A stretch of DNA of 64,000 nucleotides from positions 62,001 to 126,000 of the forward strand of contig NZ_CP113930.1 in assembly GCF_029392095.1 (NCBI RefSeq), read 5' to 3'. This DNA is from Lactobacillus sp. ESL0700 (GTDB taxonomy: Bacteria > Bacillota > Bacilli > Lactobacillales > Lactobacillaceae). The position numbers were made by a program, and so were the translations under genes. The notes beneath the pieces were generated by a model. The model was not told the origin of the DNA and made no database searches. It saw only the letters and a list, made by a program, of their open reading frames with translations. Below, in pieces: positions 17,618 to 26,378 of the stretch (positions are counted from its first letter, which is position 1; each line of letters starts with the position of its first letter).

Positions 17618-18253
17618 ATGATTATGAAAATAAAAAACCGACCATTATACTTAGTTACCGATCGGACTAATTTAACTGATCGCCAATTTTTAACTACAAT
17701 TGAGCAAGCTTGTAAAAGTGGCGTTGATCTGGTGCAGTTACGTGAAAAACAGCTGTCTGGGCGTGAATATTACGAATTGGCGCAGGCAGTTAAGCAAATA
17801 ACCGACCGTTATCAGTTGCCGTTAATTATTGACGATCGTCTTGATATTGCGCAAGCGGTTAATGCTGCGGGAGTCCATTTAGGCCAAAACGATTTGCCTG
17901 TCAAAGTTGCCCGGCAAATTTTAGGGGCAGATAAGATTATTGGCGCGACAACTAAGACTTTGCCGCAGGCTCTTGAAGCAGAAAAAGAGAGTGCTGACTA
18001 CTTGGGCGTAGGGGCAATCTTCCCGACGCAAACTCACGTTAAGACAGTGCATACAAGTGTGGCAACGTTAAGCCAAATTAGGCAAAATGTCTCAATTCCT
18101 GTTTATGCAATCGGCGGCTTAAAGGCGCATAATGTTGCGGCAGTTAAGCCTGCTCATGTTGCAGGAGTTGCTGTCGTATCGGCGATTATGCAGGCTGCTG
18201 ACCCAATCAAGGCAACGCAAGAGCTAAGACAAGCAGTTTTAGCAGCTTTATAA
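17618..18253 (+). CDS. thiE: thiamine phosphate synthase ThiE
   Basis: A 211-residue TIM-barrel enzyme joining hydroxymethylpyrimidine diphosphate and thiazole phosphate to thiamine phosphate. Motifs: Y-L-V-T-D-R, D-L-V-Q-L-R-E-K, I-I-D-D-R-L-D-I-A, G-V-H-L-G-Q-N-D, Y-L-G-V-G-A-I-F-P-T-x-T and V-Y-A-I-G-G. It is the last gene of the TPP operon. A second in-frame ATG two codons later is the likely true start (GGGAGAAATGATTATG). Confidence 0.95.
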   Translation: MIMKIKNRPLYLVTDRTNLTDRQFLTTIEQACKSGVDLVQLREKQLSGREYYELAQAVKQITDRYQLPLIIDDRLDIAQAVNAAGVHLGQNDLPVKVARQILGADKIIGATTKTLPQALEAEKESADYLGVGAIFPTQTHVKTVHTSVATLSQIRQNVSIPVYAIGGLKAHNVAAVKPAHVAGVAVVSAIMQAADPIKATQELRQAVLAAL

Positions 18254-18267
18254 AAGTTAATTAAAGT

Positions 18268-18305
18268 AAAAAACGACATCTGTTTTTTGAACAGGTGTCG
18301 TTTTG
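18268..18305 (+). terminator. terminator of the thi operon
   Basis: AACGACATCTGTT / AACAGGTGTCGTTTT, a stem with one G-T pair, and a T run. Confidence 0.85.
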
Positions 18306-18310
18306 TGATG

Positions 18311-19207
18311 TTACATTTTTTCTAACCGCTTAATCCGGTCTTCTGTTGGTGGATGACTATCAAACAGGTGCGTAAAACTGTGCTTTTTGCGCAGTGGGTC
18401 TTCAATATACATGCCCGCGCTGCTCGGATCAGCCTTTTTCATTGGCTTACTACCCGCGATTTTTTCAAGAGCAGAAATCAATCCCTGCGGATTGCGAGTA
18501 AGGTCAACTGATGAAGCATCGGCTAAGTATTCGCGGTTACGCGATAAGGCCATTTGCGCAAGACTGGCACATAGTGGTCCCAGGATAAGCACGAAAATAA
18601 TCGCAACAACTTTAAAAATAATGACAAGGTTATTATCATCATCCTTATCGCTGCCACGGTCATCGTCAAACCACCAGATATACCGGCTAGCGATTCCAGA
18701 TAAATAAGAAATCACACCGACAAGAACAGCCGCAACCGTTGATAACCTAATATCATAATTGCGAATGTGAGAAATCTCGTGGCCTAGGACGCCTTCCAGC
18801 TCCTCGCGGTTCATCATGTCGAGTAATCCTTGAGTTACAGCGACAGCACTGTGGTCGGGATCACGCCCTGTCGCAAAAGCGTTGGGGCTGGGGTCATTAA
18901 TGATAAAAACACGGGGCATTGGTACACGGCCAACCATGGCCATGTCTTGGACAACGTGCCACAATTCGGGGTTATCTTGTTCGTGAATTTCGCTGGCATG
19001 ATTTAAGCTCATTACCATATTTGCGGGATCACGCATGACCAAAAATAGGTAAAGGACGCTGATAATTAGCGCAATAATCATTCCGCTCCATGGGCTATCA
19101 CTGAAAATGTAGCCTAATCCAGCACCAACAAGAGCTAAAATCACGGCGAATAAGACCATGATAATGCCGGTTTTGCGCTTATTGCGAGCAATTTGTTGAA
19201 ATAACAT
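18311..19207 (-). CDS. htpX: membrane zinc protease HtpX
   Basis: A 298-residue M48 metalloprotease. Two N-terminal membrane helices (about 15-35 and 40-58), the zinc motif H-E-I-S-H (143-147), two further hydrophobic segments (about 160-180 and 195-220) and the third ligand region N-R-E-Y-L-A-D-A are present. It cleaves damaged membrane proteins at the cytoplasmic face. It follows lemA in the same operon, the usual pairing in Firmicutes. Confidence 0.95.
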   Translation of the reverse strand: MLFQQIARNKRKTGIIMVLFAVILALVGAGLGYIFSDSPWSGMIIALIISVLYLFLVMRDPANMVMSLNHASEIHEQDNPELWHVVQDMAMVGRVPMPRVFIINDPSPNAFATGRDPDHSAVAVTQGLLDMMNREELEGVLGHEISHIRNYDIRLSTVAAVLVGVISYLSGIASRYIWWFDDDRGSDKDDDNNLVIIFKVVAIIFVLILGPLCASLAQMALSRNREYLADASSVDLTRNPQGLISALEKIAGSKPMKKADPSSAGMYIEDPLRKKHSFTHLFDSHPPTEDRIKRLEKM

Positions 19208-19226
19208 AATAATTTTGCCCTAGTAT

Positions 19227-19787
19227 TTAGAATTTAACCTTAGGTGCTTCTTTTTCGGCTTCGCTAGCTTGTAAGTAGTCAACCTTCTTAAAGCCATGAA
19301 TGCTGGCAATAATATTTGATGGGAAGGTCAGTAGCTTTTGATCATAAAGGGCTGCCGATGAATTGTAAAGTTGACGTGAGTAAGCAATCTTGTTCTCAGT
19401 ATTAGTCAATTCTTCTTGCAATTTCAGGAAGTTTTGGTTGGCCTTTAAGTCAGGGTAGTTTTCCTGTAAAGCAAAAATTGACTTCAAGGCATCAGAAATT
19501 TGGTTAGAAACCTTTAAAGTTTGGGTCCGGTCATCTTGAGGGATGTTAGTTAATTGGTTGCGCAATTCCACAACGTTTTCTAAAGTTTCCTTTTCATGTT
19601 TAGCGTAGCCTTTGGTGGTTTCAACTAAGTTAGGAATTAGGTCGTTACGCCGCTTCAATTGCACATCGATTTGGCTCCAAGATTCGTCAGTGTATACCTT
19701 GGCTTTTTGTAGGCCGTTATAAATAGCAATATAAATTCCGATTAATAAGACAACGATAATTAAAATTATCCAAGTTAATGATGACAT
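19227..19787 (-). CDS. lemA: LemA family protein
   Basis: 186 residues with one N-terminal membrane helix (about 4-24) and a mainly helical domain with V-Y-T-D-E-S-W-S-Q-I-D-V-Q-L-K-R-R-N-D-L, the conserved LemA core. The function is unknown; the gene is commonly next to htpX, as here (19-bp gap). A good ribosome site (AAGGAGGTTC) precedes it. Confidence 0.93.
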   Translation of the reverse strand: MSSLTWIILIIVVLLIGIYIAIYNGLQKAKVYTDESWSQIDVQLKRRNDLIPNLVETTKGYAKHEKETLENVVELRNQLTNIPQDDRTQTLKVSNQISDALKSIFALQENYPDLKANQNFLKLQEELTNTENKIAYSRQLYNSSAALYDQKLLTFPSNIIASIHGFKKVDYLQASEAEKEAPKVKF

Positions 19788-19845
19788 AGGTTGAACCTCC
19801 TTATATATACTGTTTAATTATAACTGATTATTTATTTTTTGGATA

Positions 19846-19873
19846 CAAAAAAAGGATGCTGCACGACATCCTG
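19846..19873 (-). terminator. terminator of the anion permease gene
   Basis: On the minus strand AGGATG and CATCCT pair around an 8-nt loop and a run of T follows, 20 bp after the permease stop. Confidence 0.75.
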
Positions 19874-19893
19874 ATTCAGATAAGTAAAGTATG

Positions 19894-20994
19894 TTAAACG
19901 AGCAATAGCAGCCAGCCAATGATTGTTAGAATTAGCAAGCCGATAAATTGCATAACTGTCCATTTTTTGAAGAATTCGTTTCTTGAGACAGTTCCATTTT
20001 GAATGAAAGTCTTAAGCACCAACATATTGGCCATTGAGCCGATAGGTGAGCCAAAACCACCGATATTTGTGCCTAAGAACAGTGCCTTGGCGTATGGCGT
20101 AAACTTACCAACAAGGATTGTGGCCGGCACGTTGCTAATGATTTGGCTGGATAAAATCGATGTAAAGTAAGTTGAGCTTTCTGAATTAATCATTGTGTGA
20201 ATAATCGTAACAATGATTGGAATCTGCTGAATATCGCTGATAAAGATAAAGAAGCAGGTAAAAGTCAGCAGCAGTGCGAAATCAACCTTAAGTAAAATTC
20301 GTGGATTGATTAAAAAGGCAAGAATGATTGCAGCTAGCATTGGCCACGCAACGTTGACCACTTTGAAGACACCCAAAAAGAAGAAGGCGAACACAACGGT
20401 CGTAATTACAGTTGGTCGAACGCTGATATTGATTTGTTTTGTTTCTTGAACTGGAATTTGCTTGCGTGGAATAAAGTGAAAAATGATAAATGTAATCACT
20501 AATGAGCTGAGCAAGTATGGCAATGACCATGAGAAGAAGGTCAGAGCGTTAACCGAATATTTGCTAACAAGAAAGATATTGTGCGGATTGCCCCAAGGCG
20601 TAAATGCGGCCCCGATGTTGGCGCCCATTCCAATCAACGTCACCGGCAGAATCTGCGGTAAGTTGTATCTTTTAGCAATGTTTAAGTAAAGCGGAATTAG
20701 TGTTAATGCTGTTATATCATTGCCCAGAAACATTCCGGCAATAATTGCTAAAAGAGTGAACAAAATATTCAGTTTGCGCGTGTTGTCGGCGATACTGGTT
20801 AATTTGTACGCGAGTACGTCAAGGACGTGCAAGTACGCGTAGATTTGGATGATAATTAGCATCGCGGCGACTGAAAATATTGTATGTAAATTAATATCCC
20901 CAAGCCGCGGTCTAGCAAAAAAAAGACTTACAATGGTGACTACAGCAGTAATCTGCAAGATTCTATCACTAAAAATTTTTCTTAAGACGGTCAT
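19894..20994 (-). CDS. ArsB/NhaD-type (SLC13-like) permease
   Basis: 366 residues with about ten membrane spans. L-G-N-D-I-T-A-L-T-L-I-P and G-A-N-I-G-A-A-F-T-P-W-G-N-P-H-N resemble the double N-D/G-N-P loops of the ion transporter superfamily, and a second copy near the C-terminus reads G-T-N-I-G-G-F-G-S-P-I-G-S. The substrate is unknown (anion, or cation/proton exchange). The start at 20994 was preferred to a start 30 bases upstream because AAAGGGGA stands 7 nt before it. Confidence 0.75.
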   Translation of the reverse strand: MTVLRKIFSDRILQITAVVTIVSLFFARPRLGDINLHTIFSVAAMLIIIQIYAYLHVLDVLAYKLTSIADNTRKLNILFTLLAIIAGMFLGNDITALTLIPLYLNIAKRYNLPQILPVTLIGMGANIGAAFTPWGNPHNIFLVSKYSVNALTFFSWSLPYLLSSLVITFIIFHFIPRKQIPVQETKQINISVRPTVITTVVFAFFFLGVFKVVNVAWPMLAAIILAFLINPRILLKVDFALLLTFTCFFIFISDIQQIPIIVTIIHTMINSESSTYFTSILSSQIISNVPATILVGKFTPYAKALFLGTNIGGFGSPIGSMANMLVLKTFIQNGTVSRNEFFKKWTVMQFIGLLILTIIGWLLLLV

Positions 20995-21178
20995 AAAATG
21001 TCCCCTTTCGCAAGTTATAATCATCTATAGTTGTTACTTCTATTTTGAGCTTTTTTTTCGTTGTGTGCAATGATAAATTTTTGACTATGAAAATGTCAAT
21101 TTACTAGGCAGGAATTTTGCTTTCTTTTATGCACACAAGCTATACTTTAGTAAGTAGGATAAATAAGGGGGATTTACA

Positions 21179-21583
21179 ATGAATAATGCCGAAACAATTG
21201 AAATGAATATCAAGCCTGAAGCTGCTGCAAGAATTAAGAGTCATGTTAAGGAAGGCCAAGTTGTCTTATTGGCGCTAAATGATGGTTCTAATCAGTATTC
21301 TAAAGTCGGTGGTACCTGTACTATTGGGGCTAATTTTCAATTTGTAATTTTGGATCAAAAAGACCCTGAATTTTCAATTATCATCAATAATAATGTTGGA
21401 TTAAATTTGTTTACGAGTCCTGCAGAAATGCAATATTTGGATAACAGTTTAGTTGTATCTGAGAAGAATGCCACATTGAGCTTGGCTGATGATAGCGGCG
21501 TGATTGATGGTGCGGTTTCAATTAATGAATTTCAACCTTCCGATATAACGGCTAAAGATTTGCAGGAAGGCAAAACTTGCTAG
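21179..21583 (+). CDS. HesB-like / iron-sulfur biogenesis family protein
   Basis: 134 residues. The layout resembles Lactobacillus proteins annotated as iron-sulfur cluster biosynthesis family (HesB-like fold): M-N-I-K-P-E-A-A-A-R-I at the start, V-G-G-T-C-T-I-G, and a middle region with I-I-I-N-N-N-V-G. The A-type C-G-C motif is missing, and cysteines occur only at T-C-T and at the very end. A cluster-carrier role is therefore uncertain. Monocistronic, with promoter TATACT and ribosome site AGGGGGAT. Confidence 0.55.
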   Translation: MNNAETIEMNIKPEAAARIKSHVKEGQVVLLALNDGSNQYSKVGGTCTIGANFQFVILDQKDPEFSIIINNNVGLNLFTSPAEMQYLDNSLVVSEKNATLSLADDSGVIDGAVSINEFQPSDITAKDLQEGKTC

Positions 21584-21602
21584 TAAATTTGAATAATTAA
21601 GT

Positions 21603-21634
21603 AAGGTGTCCTTGAAATATGGGGCGCTTTTTTG
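21603..21634 (+). terminator. weak terminator after the HesB-like gene
   Basis: GTGTCC can pair with GGGGCGC (G-T pairs) and a run of six T follows. Confidence 0.4.
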
Positions 21635-21684
21635 ATTTAAGCAGGACTAAAACTTGTGTTTTAAAGCAAAAATATAATTTGATC

Positions 21685-21719
21685 AAGGCAAAAGGATTTT
21701 AAATTCTTTTGCCTTTTTT
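21685..21719 (+). terminator. intrinsic terminator
   Basis: AAGGCAAAAG / CTTTTGCCTT with an 11-nt loop and T run, upstream of the broken MFS gene. Confidence 0.8.
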
Positions 21720-21833
21720 ATTATTTGACCGCTTGGTAACAATCATTCACCATTTTCTTAATTTAGCTTTTAAATTTTATAATTATATTTTAATATTAAA
21801 TAAGTAAGTTTATTTGAAAGTGCAGGTCTAATA

Positions 21834-23108
21834 ATGAATCCAGAGCCGACAATTACTAATTATGAATCTAATCTCCAGATTGTTAAAGACTTTAGCAGTA
21901 ACTTAATTGGTACCTTGAGTGGTGACATGTTTTCTTTTGGCATGGGACTGATGCTGTTAAACCAAACAGGTTCAGCAGTTAGCTTTGGTGTGTCTACTAT
22001 TGTTGGGCCGATAGTTAGTCTGCTCCTATTTGTGCCCTTAGGTAATGTGGTTGATCGGTATCCACATAAATAAATTCTTGTTATTAGTGATCTAATAAGA
22101 ATTATGGGTTTAATAATATTTGCGTGGTTACTGCCTAATTTTGCAGGACTGAATAAATTAATTCCGGTGGTTTTATTTACGATTATTGATTGCGTCTGTA
22201 GTGATTTTAGTTCAACTGCTTATTCGGCTTCAATTCACGAACTAGTTAATGAAGCCAAAATTCAAAAATTGAGCTCGTTAACTTCGACGGCAAGTGCGAT
22301 TTCATCAATCTTTTCACCATTATTAGGCGTTGGCTTGTATGCAGCGGCAGGTTTTGAAGTTTTTATCTTTTTTGAAATTGCATCATCGATTATTTCGTTT
22401 TTAATCATGTTAAGCATGAAATTTCACTATCAAGAGCCGCAAAGAGAAGTGGCTAATCTTAGTTATAGCGGGCAGCTAGAACTATTTAAAGAAGGAATAG
22501 CCTACATTAAGAAGCAGCCAATTGTTAAAGGCTCGATCTTAGTTGGCACTGTCTTGAATGCCGCGTTTGCTAGTCTCGCAATTGGGATGCCCTATGTTAT
22601 CAATACCACGCTTCATTTGGGCAATACTCCTGTTGGCTATTTGGAAATGGGCTCATCAATCGGCGTTTTAGTGGGCAGTGTGCTAATGAGCCTGACAAAT
22701 AGCGAAAAGAATGCCAGATTAAAATTGATGGGGCCAATACTGATTGAATGTTTGCTGTTATCTGGACTGGGACTAGTTTTCGCCGTTTGTCATCAGGCAC
22801 AAACATTGACCGTGTATGGCACAATTATCATGGCACTTTTAGGCTGCTTAATTATTATTCCTGAAATTGTTATGCAAGTGGAAATTCAAAAACGGATTCC
22901 TACAGAATATTTGGGTCGTGTAAGTACAACGATGAGCACAATTAATAACTCGGTATCGCCTATTGCCACGCTATTTTTTACGGCGCTATTTCAGAATATT
23001 CGGCAAAGCTATTTGATTTTTATTGTTACGGGAATAGTTACCTTAATTTATATGCTGGCGATTTTACCTAAAATTATGCAGTACTTTAAAGAAGAAGGAA
23101 TTGAATAA
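21834..23108 (+). pseudogene. MFS transporter interrupted by one in-frame stop
   Basis: Two open segments (21834-22073 and 22104-23108) are in the same frame and separated only by a TAA at 22071-22073. Read through it, the sequence continues as an unbroken multi-span MFS permease: D-R-Y-P-H-K, stop, I-L-V-I-S-D-L-I-R-I-M-G. The family motif after TM2 is D-R-x-x-x-K, and the next gene segment gives TM3 onward. It would be about 424 residues, near the 406 of the intact MFS gene at 36.0-37.2 kb. A one-base change (AAA to TAA) explains it. Sequencing error is possible. Confidence 0.8.
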
Positions 23109-23200
23109 GGCGGCGTTAGTCAATTGCTAGTCTTGAATCTTGGGGCTTTTCATGGTAAACTAAATAAGATTTTCGAAAATCTGAAAGGAAGTATAGTACT

Positions 23201-23341
23201 ATGCGTAAAGGTGAAAATTACAACACTGGTTGTGAACCAAACCAAAGACCTAAGAACAAGAAGAACGGCAAGAAGCGTGTTGCTCACGTTGCAGCAGTTG
23301 TTGCTTTCTTGAACAAGGCCAAAGCAGACGAAAACAAATAG
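23201..23341 (+). CDS. 46-residue basic protein of unknown function
   Basis: A short ORF with ribosome site GAAAGGAAG and a strong terminator after it. The N-terminal half is very basic and hydrophilic (M-R-K-G-E-N-Y-N-T-G-C-E-P-N-Q-R-P-K-N-K, then K-N-G-K-K-R). The second half is a likely helix, V-A-H-V-A-A-V-V-A-F-L-N-K. Codon choice is that of highly expressed lactobacillus genes (AAC, AAG, GGT, GTT). The single Cys is at residue 11. I do not recognise a family; nucleic-acid or ribosome association is only a guess from charge. Confidence 0.7.
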   Translation: MRKGENYNTGCEPNQRPKNKKNGKKRVAHVAAVVAFLNKAKADENK

Positions 23342-23355
23342 TCTGATAATAACAA

Positions 23356-23395
23356 AATAAAAAGGTAGATTACGACTTGTAATCTACCTTTTTTT
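23356..23395 (+). terminator. terminator of the 46-residue gene
   Basis: AAAAAGGTAGATTAC / GTAATCTACCTTTTTTT, a perfect long stem. Confidence 0.9.
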
Positions 23396-23453
23396 CTTAC
23401 TGTAAATTGAGTAAAATTGGAGTAGTAACATTAAATTAAAGGAGAATGGCAAC

Positions 23454-24368
23454 GTGAAATTTCAGTGCAGTAGCTGCGGCTTACGCATCAATTCGGTACA
23501 TTTTAAAAAGCAGGGGTTGATGAATCCTAAATTAACGAGTATCTGTGATATTTGTCTGCAAAGAGGGCAAGACGCCAATGACTTTGCTAATTCGGCAGTG
23601 CAGATTTTTGCTCAAGGGCTGCTCTACACGTTTGAGGGGCGAGATACTGAAACTGCTGTTGATTTTTTAGTTGCTAAAAAGGAAAACCGCAAGCGTTATG
23701 AAGCCTTTATTCAGGATTATGACGGCAATAGCTTGGCCCAGCAACAATTGTCCCGTCATGATTTTAATGCCGCCATTATTGCCAGTGAAACTGGTGAAAA
23801 TAGCTTTGTGCCGCGGATGGATTTAACTTTTGCAGAGAACCTAGAAGAATTGGGCTTGAAGGTTGATTTTCAATTAAATGAAGTTGACTACATTGACCGC
23901 GAACGGATTCGGGCCAAGTATCACTACCGCTGTCAGTATTGTGGTCGGCGCGGGCGCAGTGTTGACCACAAAAATCCGGTGTCACTCTCACATAATAATG
24001 ACTTGGATAATTTGATATTGTCGTGTAAAGAGTGTAATCGCATCAAGTCTAACATGCCGTTTGAATTGTTTATGCAGCTAAACAAGCAAATTCCTCATGT
24101 TAATCAAAAACTAGTTAAGTACGAAGACGCACTAGCAACCTTGAAGGGTGAATTTGAAGAACGAAGACGTAAATTGGCGGCAACAATGCATCTTAAGGGT
24201 GTCGTTAATGACCCAGAACTCAATGAAATGCGCAAGCAAAATAAGAAGCTACAAGATGCCATTGATAGTTTAGAGAGTGATTATCATGACTTGCGTAATT
24301 TACGCGAGCAGCATTTTGTTACTGGGTGGAAACTAGTTGAGGAACAGAAAAAAGCAGATATTATTTAG
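23454..24368 (+). CDS. HNH endonuclease-domain protein with zinc ribbon and coiled coil
   Basis: 304 residues in three parts. An N-terminal zinc-ribbon-like pair C-S-S-C ... C-D-I-C is at about 5-37. A central HNH nuclease domain (about 150-205) has C-Q-Y-C-G, V-D-H-K-N-P, L-I-L-S-C-K-E-C-N and N-R-I-K. A helical C-terminus (about 220-295) is charged and probably coiled coil. HNH proteins of this type may be phage- or repair-related; nothing around it shows a restriction system. The ribosome site AAAGGAGAA precedes a GTGAAA... context with ATG at 23454. Confidence 0.8.
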   Translation: MKFQCSSCGLRINSVHFKKQGLMNPKLTSICDICLQRGQDANDFANSAVQIFAQGLLYTFEGRDTETAVDFLVAKKENRKRYEAFIQDYDGNSLAQQQLSRHDFNAAIIASETGENSFVPRMDLTFAENLEELGLKVDFQLNEVDYIDRERIRAKYHYRCQYCGRRGRSVDHKNPVSLSHNNDLDNLILSCKECNRIKSNMPFELFMQLNKQIPHVNQKLVKYEDALATLKGEFEERRRKLAATMHLKGVVNDPELNEMRKQNKKLQDAIDSLESDYHDLRNLREQHFVTGWKLVEEQKKADII

Positions 24369-24428
24369 TAAAGTTACGCCTGTTAACTGGTAGAATATTT
24401 GTAATTGTAGGTAAAAGAGGCAATGATA

Positions 24429-26327
24429 ATGAAGCTAAAAAATAAAAAATTAGGACTTTGTTTGGTAGCAATATTAGGTCTGTTGGGGTTAGAAAATAAT
24501 TCGCATGTTTATGCAGCTGAAACTACCCCAGCACCTGCTAATTCATGGGCCTGGGATAATGCCATGTGGACAGGCACGGATGGTGATTGCACTTGGAGTT
24601 ATGATATTGTTTCTAAAACTTTAACAATTAGAGCGGGGCAAAATGGCGCCCAGCTTTCAAGTGCACCTCTTGCACAAAAGATATCAGGAATCAGAGATGT
24701 GAAGCATCTTGTATTTGCAGGGCCAGTTAAGTTGGCGATTAATTCGGGAAATAAATTTAGCGGCTTAGCTATGCTGCAAACAATTACGGGTCTGAATCAG
24801 GTTGATACCAGTCAAGTAGTTAATATGTCCGGAATGTTTGCCAAAGATCAGAATTTGCAAAGTCTAGATTTAAGTAGTTGGGATACAGGGCATGCAGTTA
24901 ACATGTCCGAAATGTTTGCTCAAGATTCAAGTCTGGCTAATCTGAACTTGGCAAATATTAAGACAGATCAGGTAACAAACATGTCTAGTATGTTTAGTGG
25001 CGATAGCAAATTAGCGCGACTAGATCTAAGTCATTTTGATACCAAGCGTGTAACTAATATGCAGATGATGTTCGCGGGAATAGGCGTGGCAGATCTGAAT
25101 TTTAGTAATCTAGATACCAGTAATGTTACTAGCATGGCCGGAATGTTTGAGAATGCTAAGGTAACGACGATCAATCTGTCTGGCCTTAATACCAGTCACG
25201 TGACAGATATGTCTAACATGTTTAGTGGCGATCATAATTTGGCTAGACTTAATGTGTCTAATTTGGACACCAGTCACGTGACGAATATGGCTAATATGTT
25301 TAATGGTGATGGTCAATTGGCACAAATTGATTTGGCGCAATTCAATACCAGTAATGTTACAAACATGTCCAGCATGTTTGCGGGAGTTAAGCCTTCAGAA
25401 ATAAATTTGAGTAATTTAAATACTAGTCACGTTGTTAATATGAGTAATATGTTCAATAAAGCAACAATTACTAAGCTAGACCTAACACCTTTGAACACCA
25501 ATAACGTTACTAACATGTCAGGAATGTTTGAGAATGCGAATATTGCCCAGTTAAATTTAGCACACTCTGATATTGGTCACGTTCTTGATATGTCGAGAAT
25601 GTTTGAAAGCGCAAAGATTGCCAATTTAGACTTAACACAATTAAATACCAGCCATGTTACAAATATGTCTGGCATGTTTGCTAATTTTGCCAATTTGGAT
25701 CAGTTAGATTTTAGTCAATTAGATACTAGTAATGTCACTAGCATGGCAGGGATGTTTGCTGAAAATAAAAATATTACAAGTTTGGACTTAAGTCATTTAA
25801 ACACCAGTCATGTGGTTGGAATGAATAGCATGTTTAATAATGACGTTAAGTTAAAGCGACTTAATTTACATCATTGGAATACTAAAAACGTTACGTCCAC
25901 TGAAAACATGTTCACTAATTGTGGCAGTTTAACTAAGCTAGATCTTAGTGATTTTCGTTTACCTAAAGTGAACGTCACTGCGGGGATGTTTCAATATGAT
26001 TATAAATTGAAGCAGGTAGATTTAAGCCATTTTAATCGGAATAATAATAGTATATTGACTAATGCGGGTTCTACTGCTAGATTTGCAGTAAAGCTGGGAA
26101 ATTATCAGCTGCAAAAATATTCGGGATTTGGTCAAGGATACAAGACTATCCAAGCTGTTGGTAAGGGGACAATAGCTCATCCCCGGGGTAAAAAATACAC
26201 AGTTAAACAGATATTGCGATTATATCGTAAGTCTAACAAGCATCGACCAGTAGAAACATATGTGATGAAAAAGGGGCCTAAACACAAAGCACCTAAAAAT
26301 ATTTCACTGGTTGCAAGTCATAATTAA
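24429..26327 (+). CDS. secreted BspA-type repeat protein (DUF285 repeats)
   Basis: 632 residues from the second ATG, chosen because GAGG stands 9 nt before it. A signal peptide (about 1-30, ending V-Y-A-A) is followed by a short unique domain. About 16 tandem repeats of 24-26 residues follow, with the pattern N-M-S-x-M-F-x-x-x-x-x-L-x-x-L-D-L-S-x-x-D-T-S-x-V-T (about 115-525). The basic C-terminal tail has no LPxTG. BspA-like repeats form leucine-rich, surface-exposed solenoids associated with adhesion. The DNA repeats at 75-78 bp, so copy number could vary. Confidence 0.9.
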   Translation: MKLKNKKLGLCLVAILGLLGLENNSHVYAAETTPAPANSWAWDNAMWTGTDGDCTWSYDIVSKTLTIRAGQNGAQLSSAPLAQKISGIRDVKHLVFAGPVKLAINSGNKFSGLAMLQTITGLNQVDTSQVVNMSGMFAKDQNLQSLDLSSWDTGHAVNMSEMFAQDSSLANLNLANIKTDQVTNMSSMFSGDSKLARLDLSHFDTKRVTNMQMMFAGIGVADLNFSNLDTSNVTSMAGMFENAKVTTINLSGLNTSHVTDMSNMFSGDHNLARLNVSNLDTSHVTNMANMFNGDGQLAQIDLAQFNTSNVTNMSSMFAGVKPSEINLSNLNTSHVVNMSNMFNKATITKLDLTPLNTNNVTNMSGMFENANIAQLNLAHSDIGHVLDMSRMFESAKIANLDLTQLNTSHVTNMSGMFANFANLDQLDFSQLDTSNVTSMAGMFAENKNITSLDLSHLNTSHVVGMNSMFNNDVKLKRLNLHHWNTKNVTSTENMFTNCGSLTKLDLSDFRLPKVNVTAGMFQYDYKLKQVDLSHFNRNNNSILTNAGSTARFAVKLGNYQLQKYSGFGQGYKTIQAVGKGTIAHPRGKKYTVKQILRLYRKSNKHRPVETYVMKKGPKHKAPKNISLVASHN

Positions 26328-26334
26328 GATAGAT

Positions 26335-26378
26335 AAAAAACACTAGTAATCTCGATGATTACTAGTGTTTTGTTTTTT
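26335..26378. terminator. bidirectional terminator
   Basis: AAAACACTAGTAATC / GATTACTAGTGTTTT between two convergent surface-protein genes. Confidence 0.9.

Noticed and set aside
23124..23312. 62-residue ORF overlapping the 46-residue gene
   Set aside because: Different frame, poor ribosome site; the 23201-23341 frame has the better start, codons and composition.
24760..26030. DNA repeat array as a CRISPR or satellite
   Set aside because: The 75-78 bp period codes for in-frame protein repeats.
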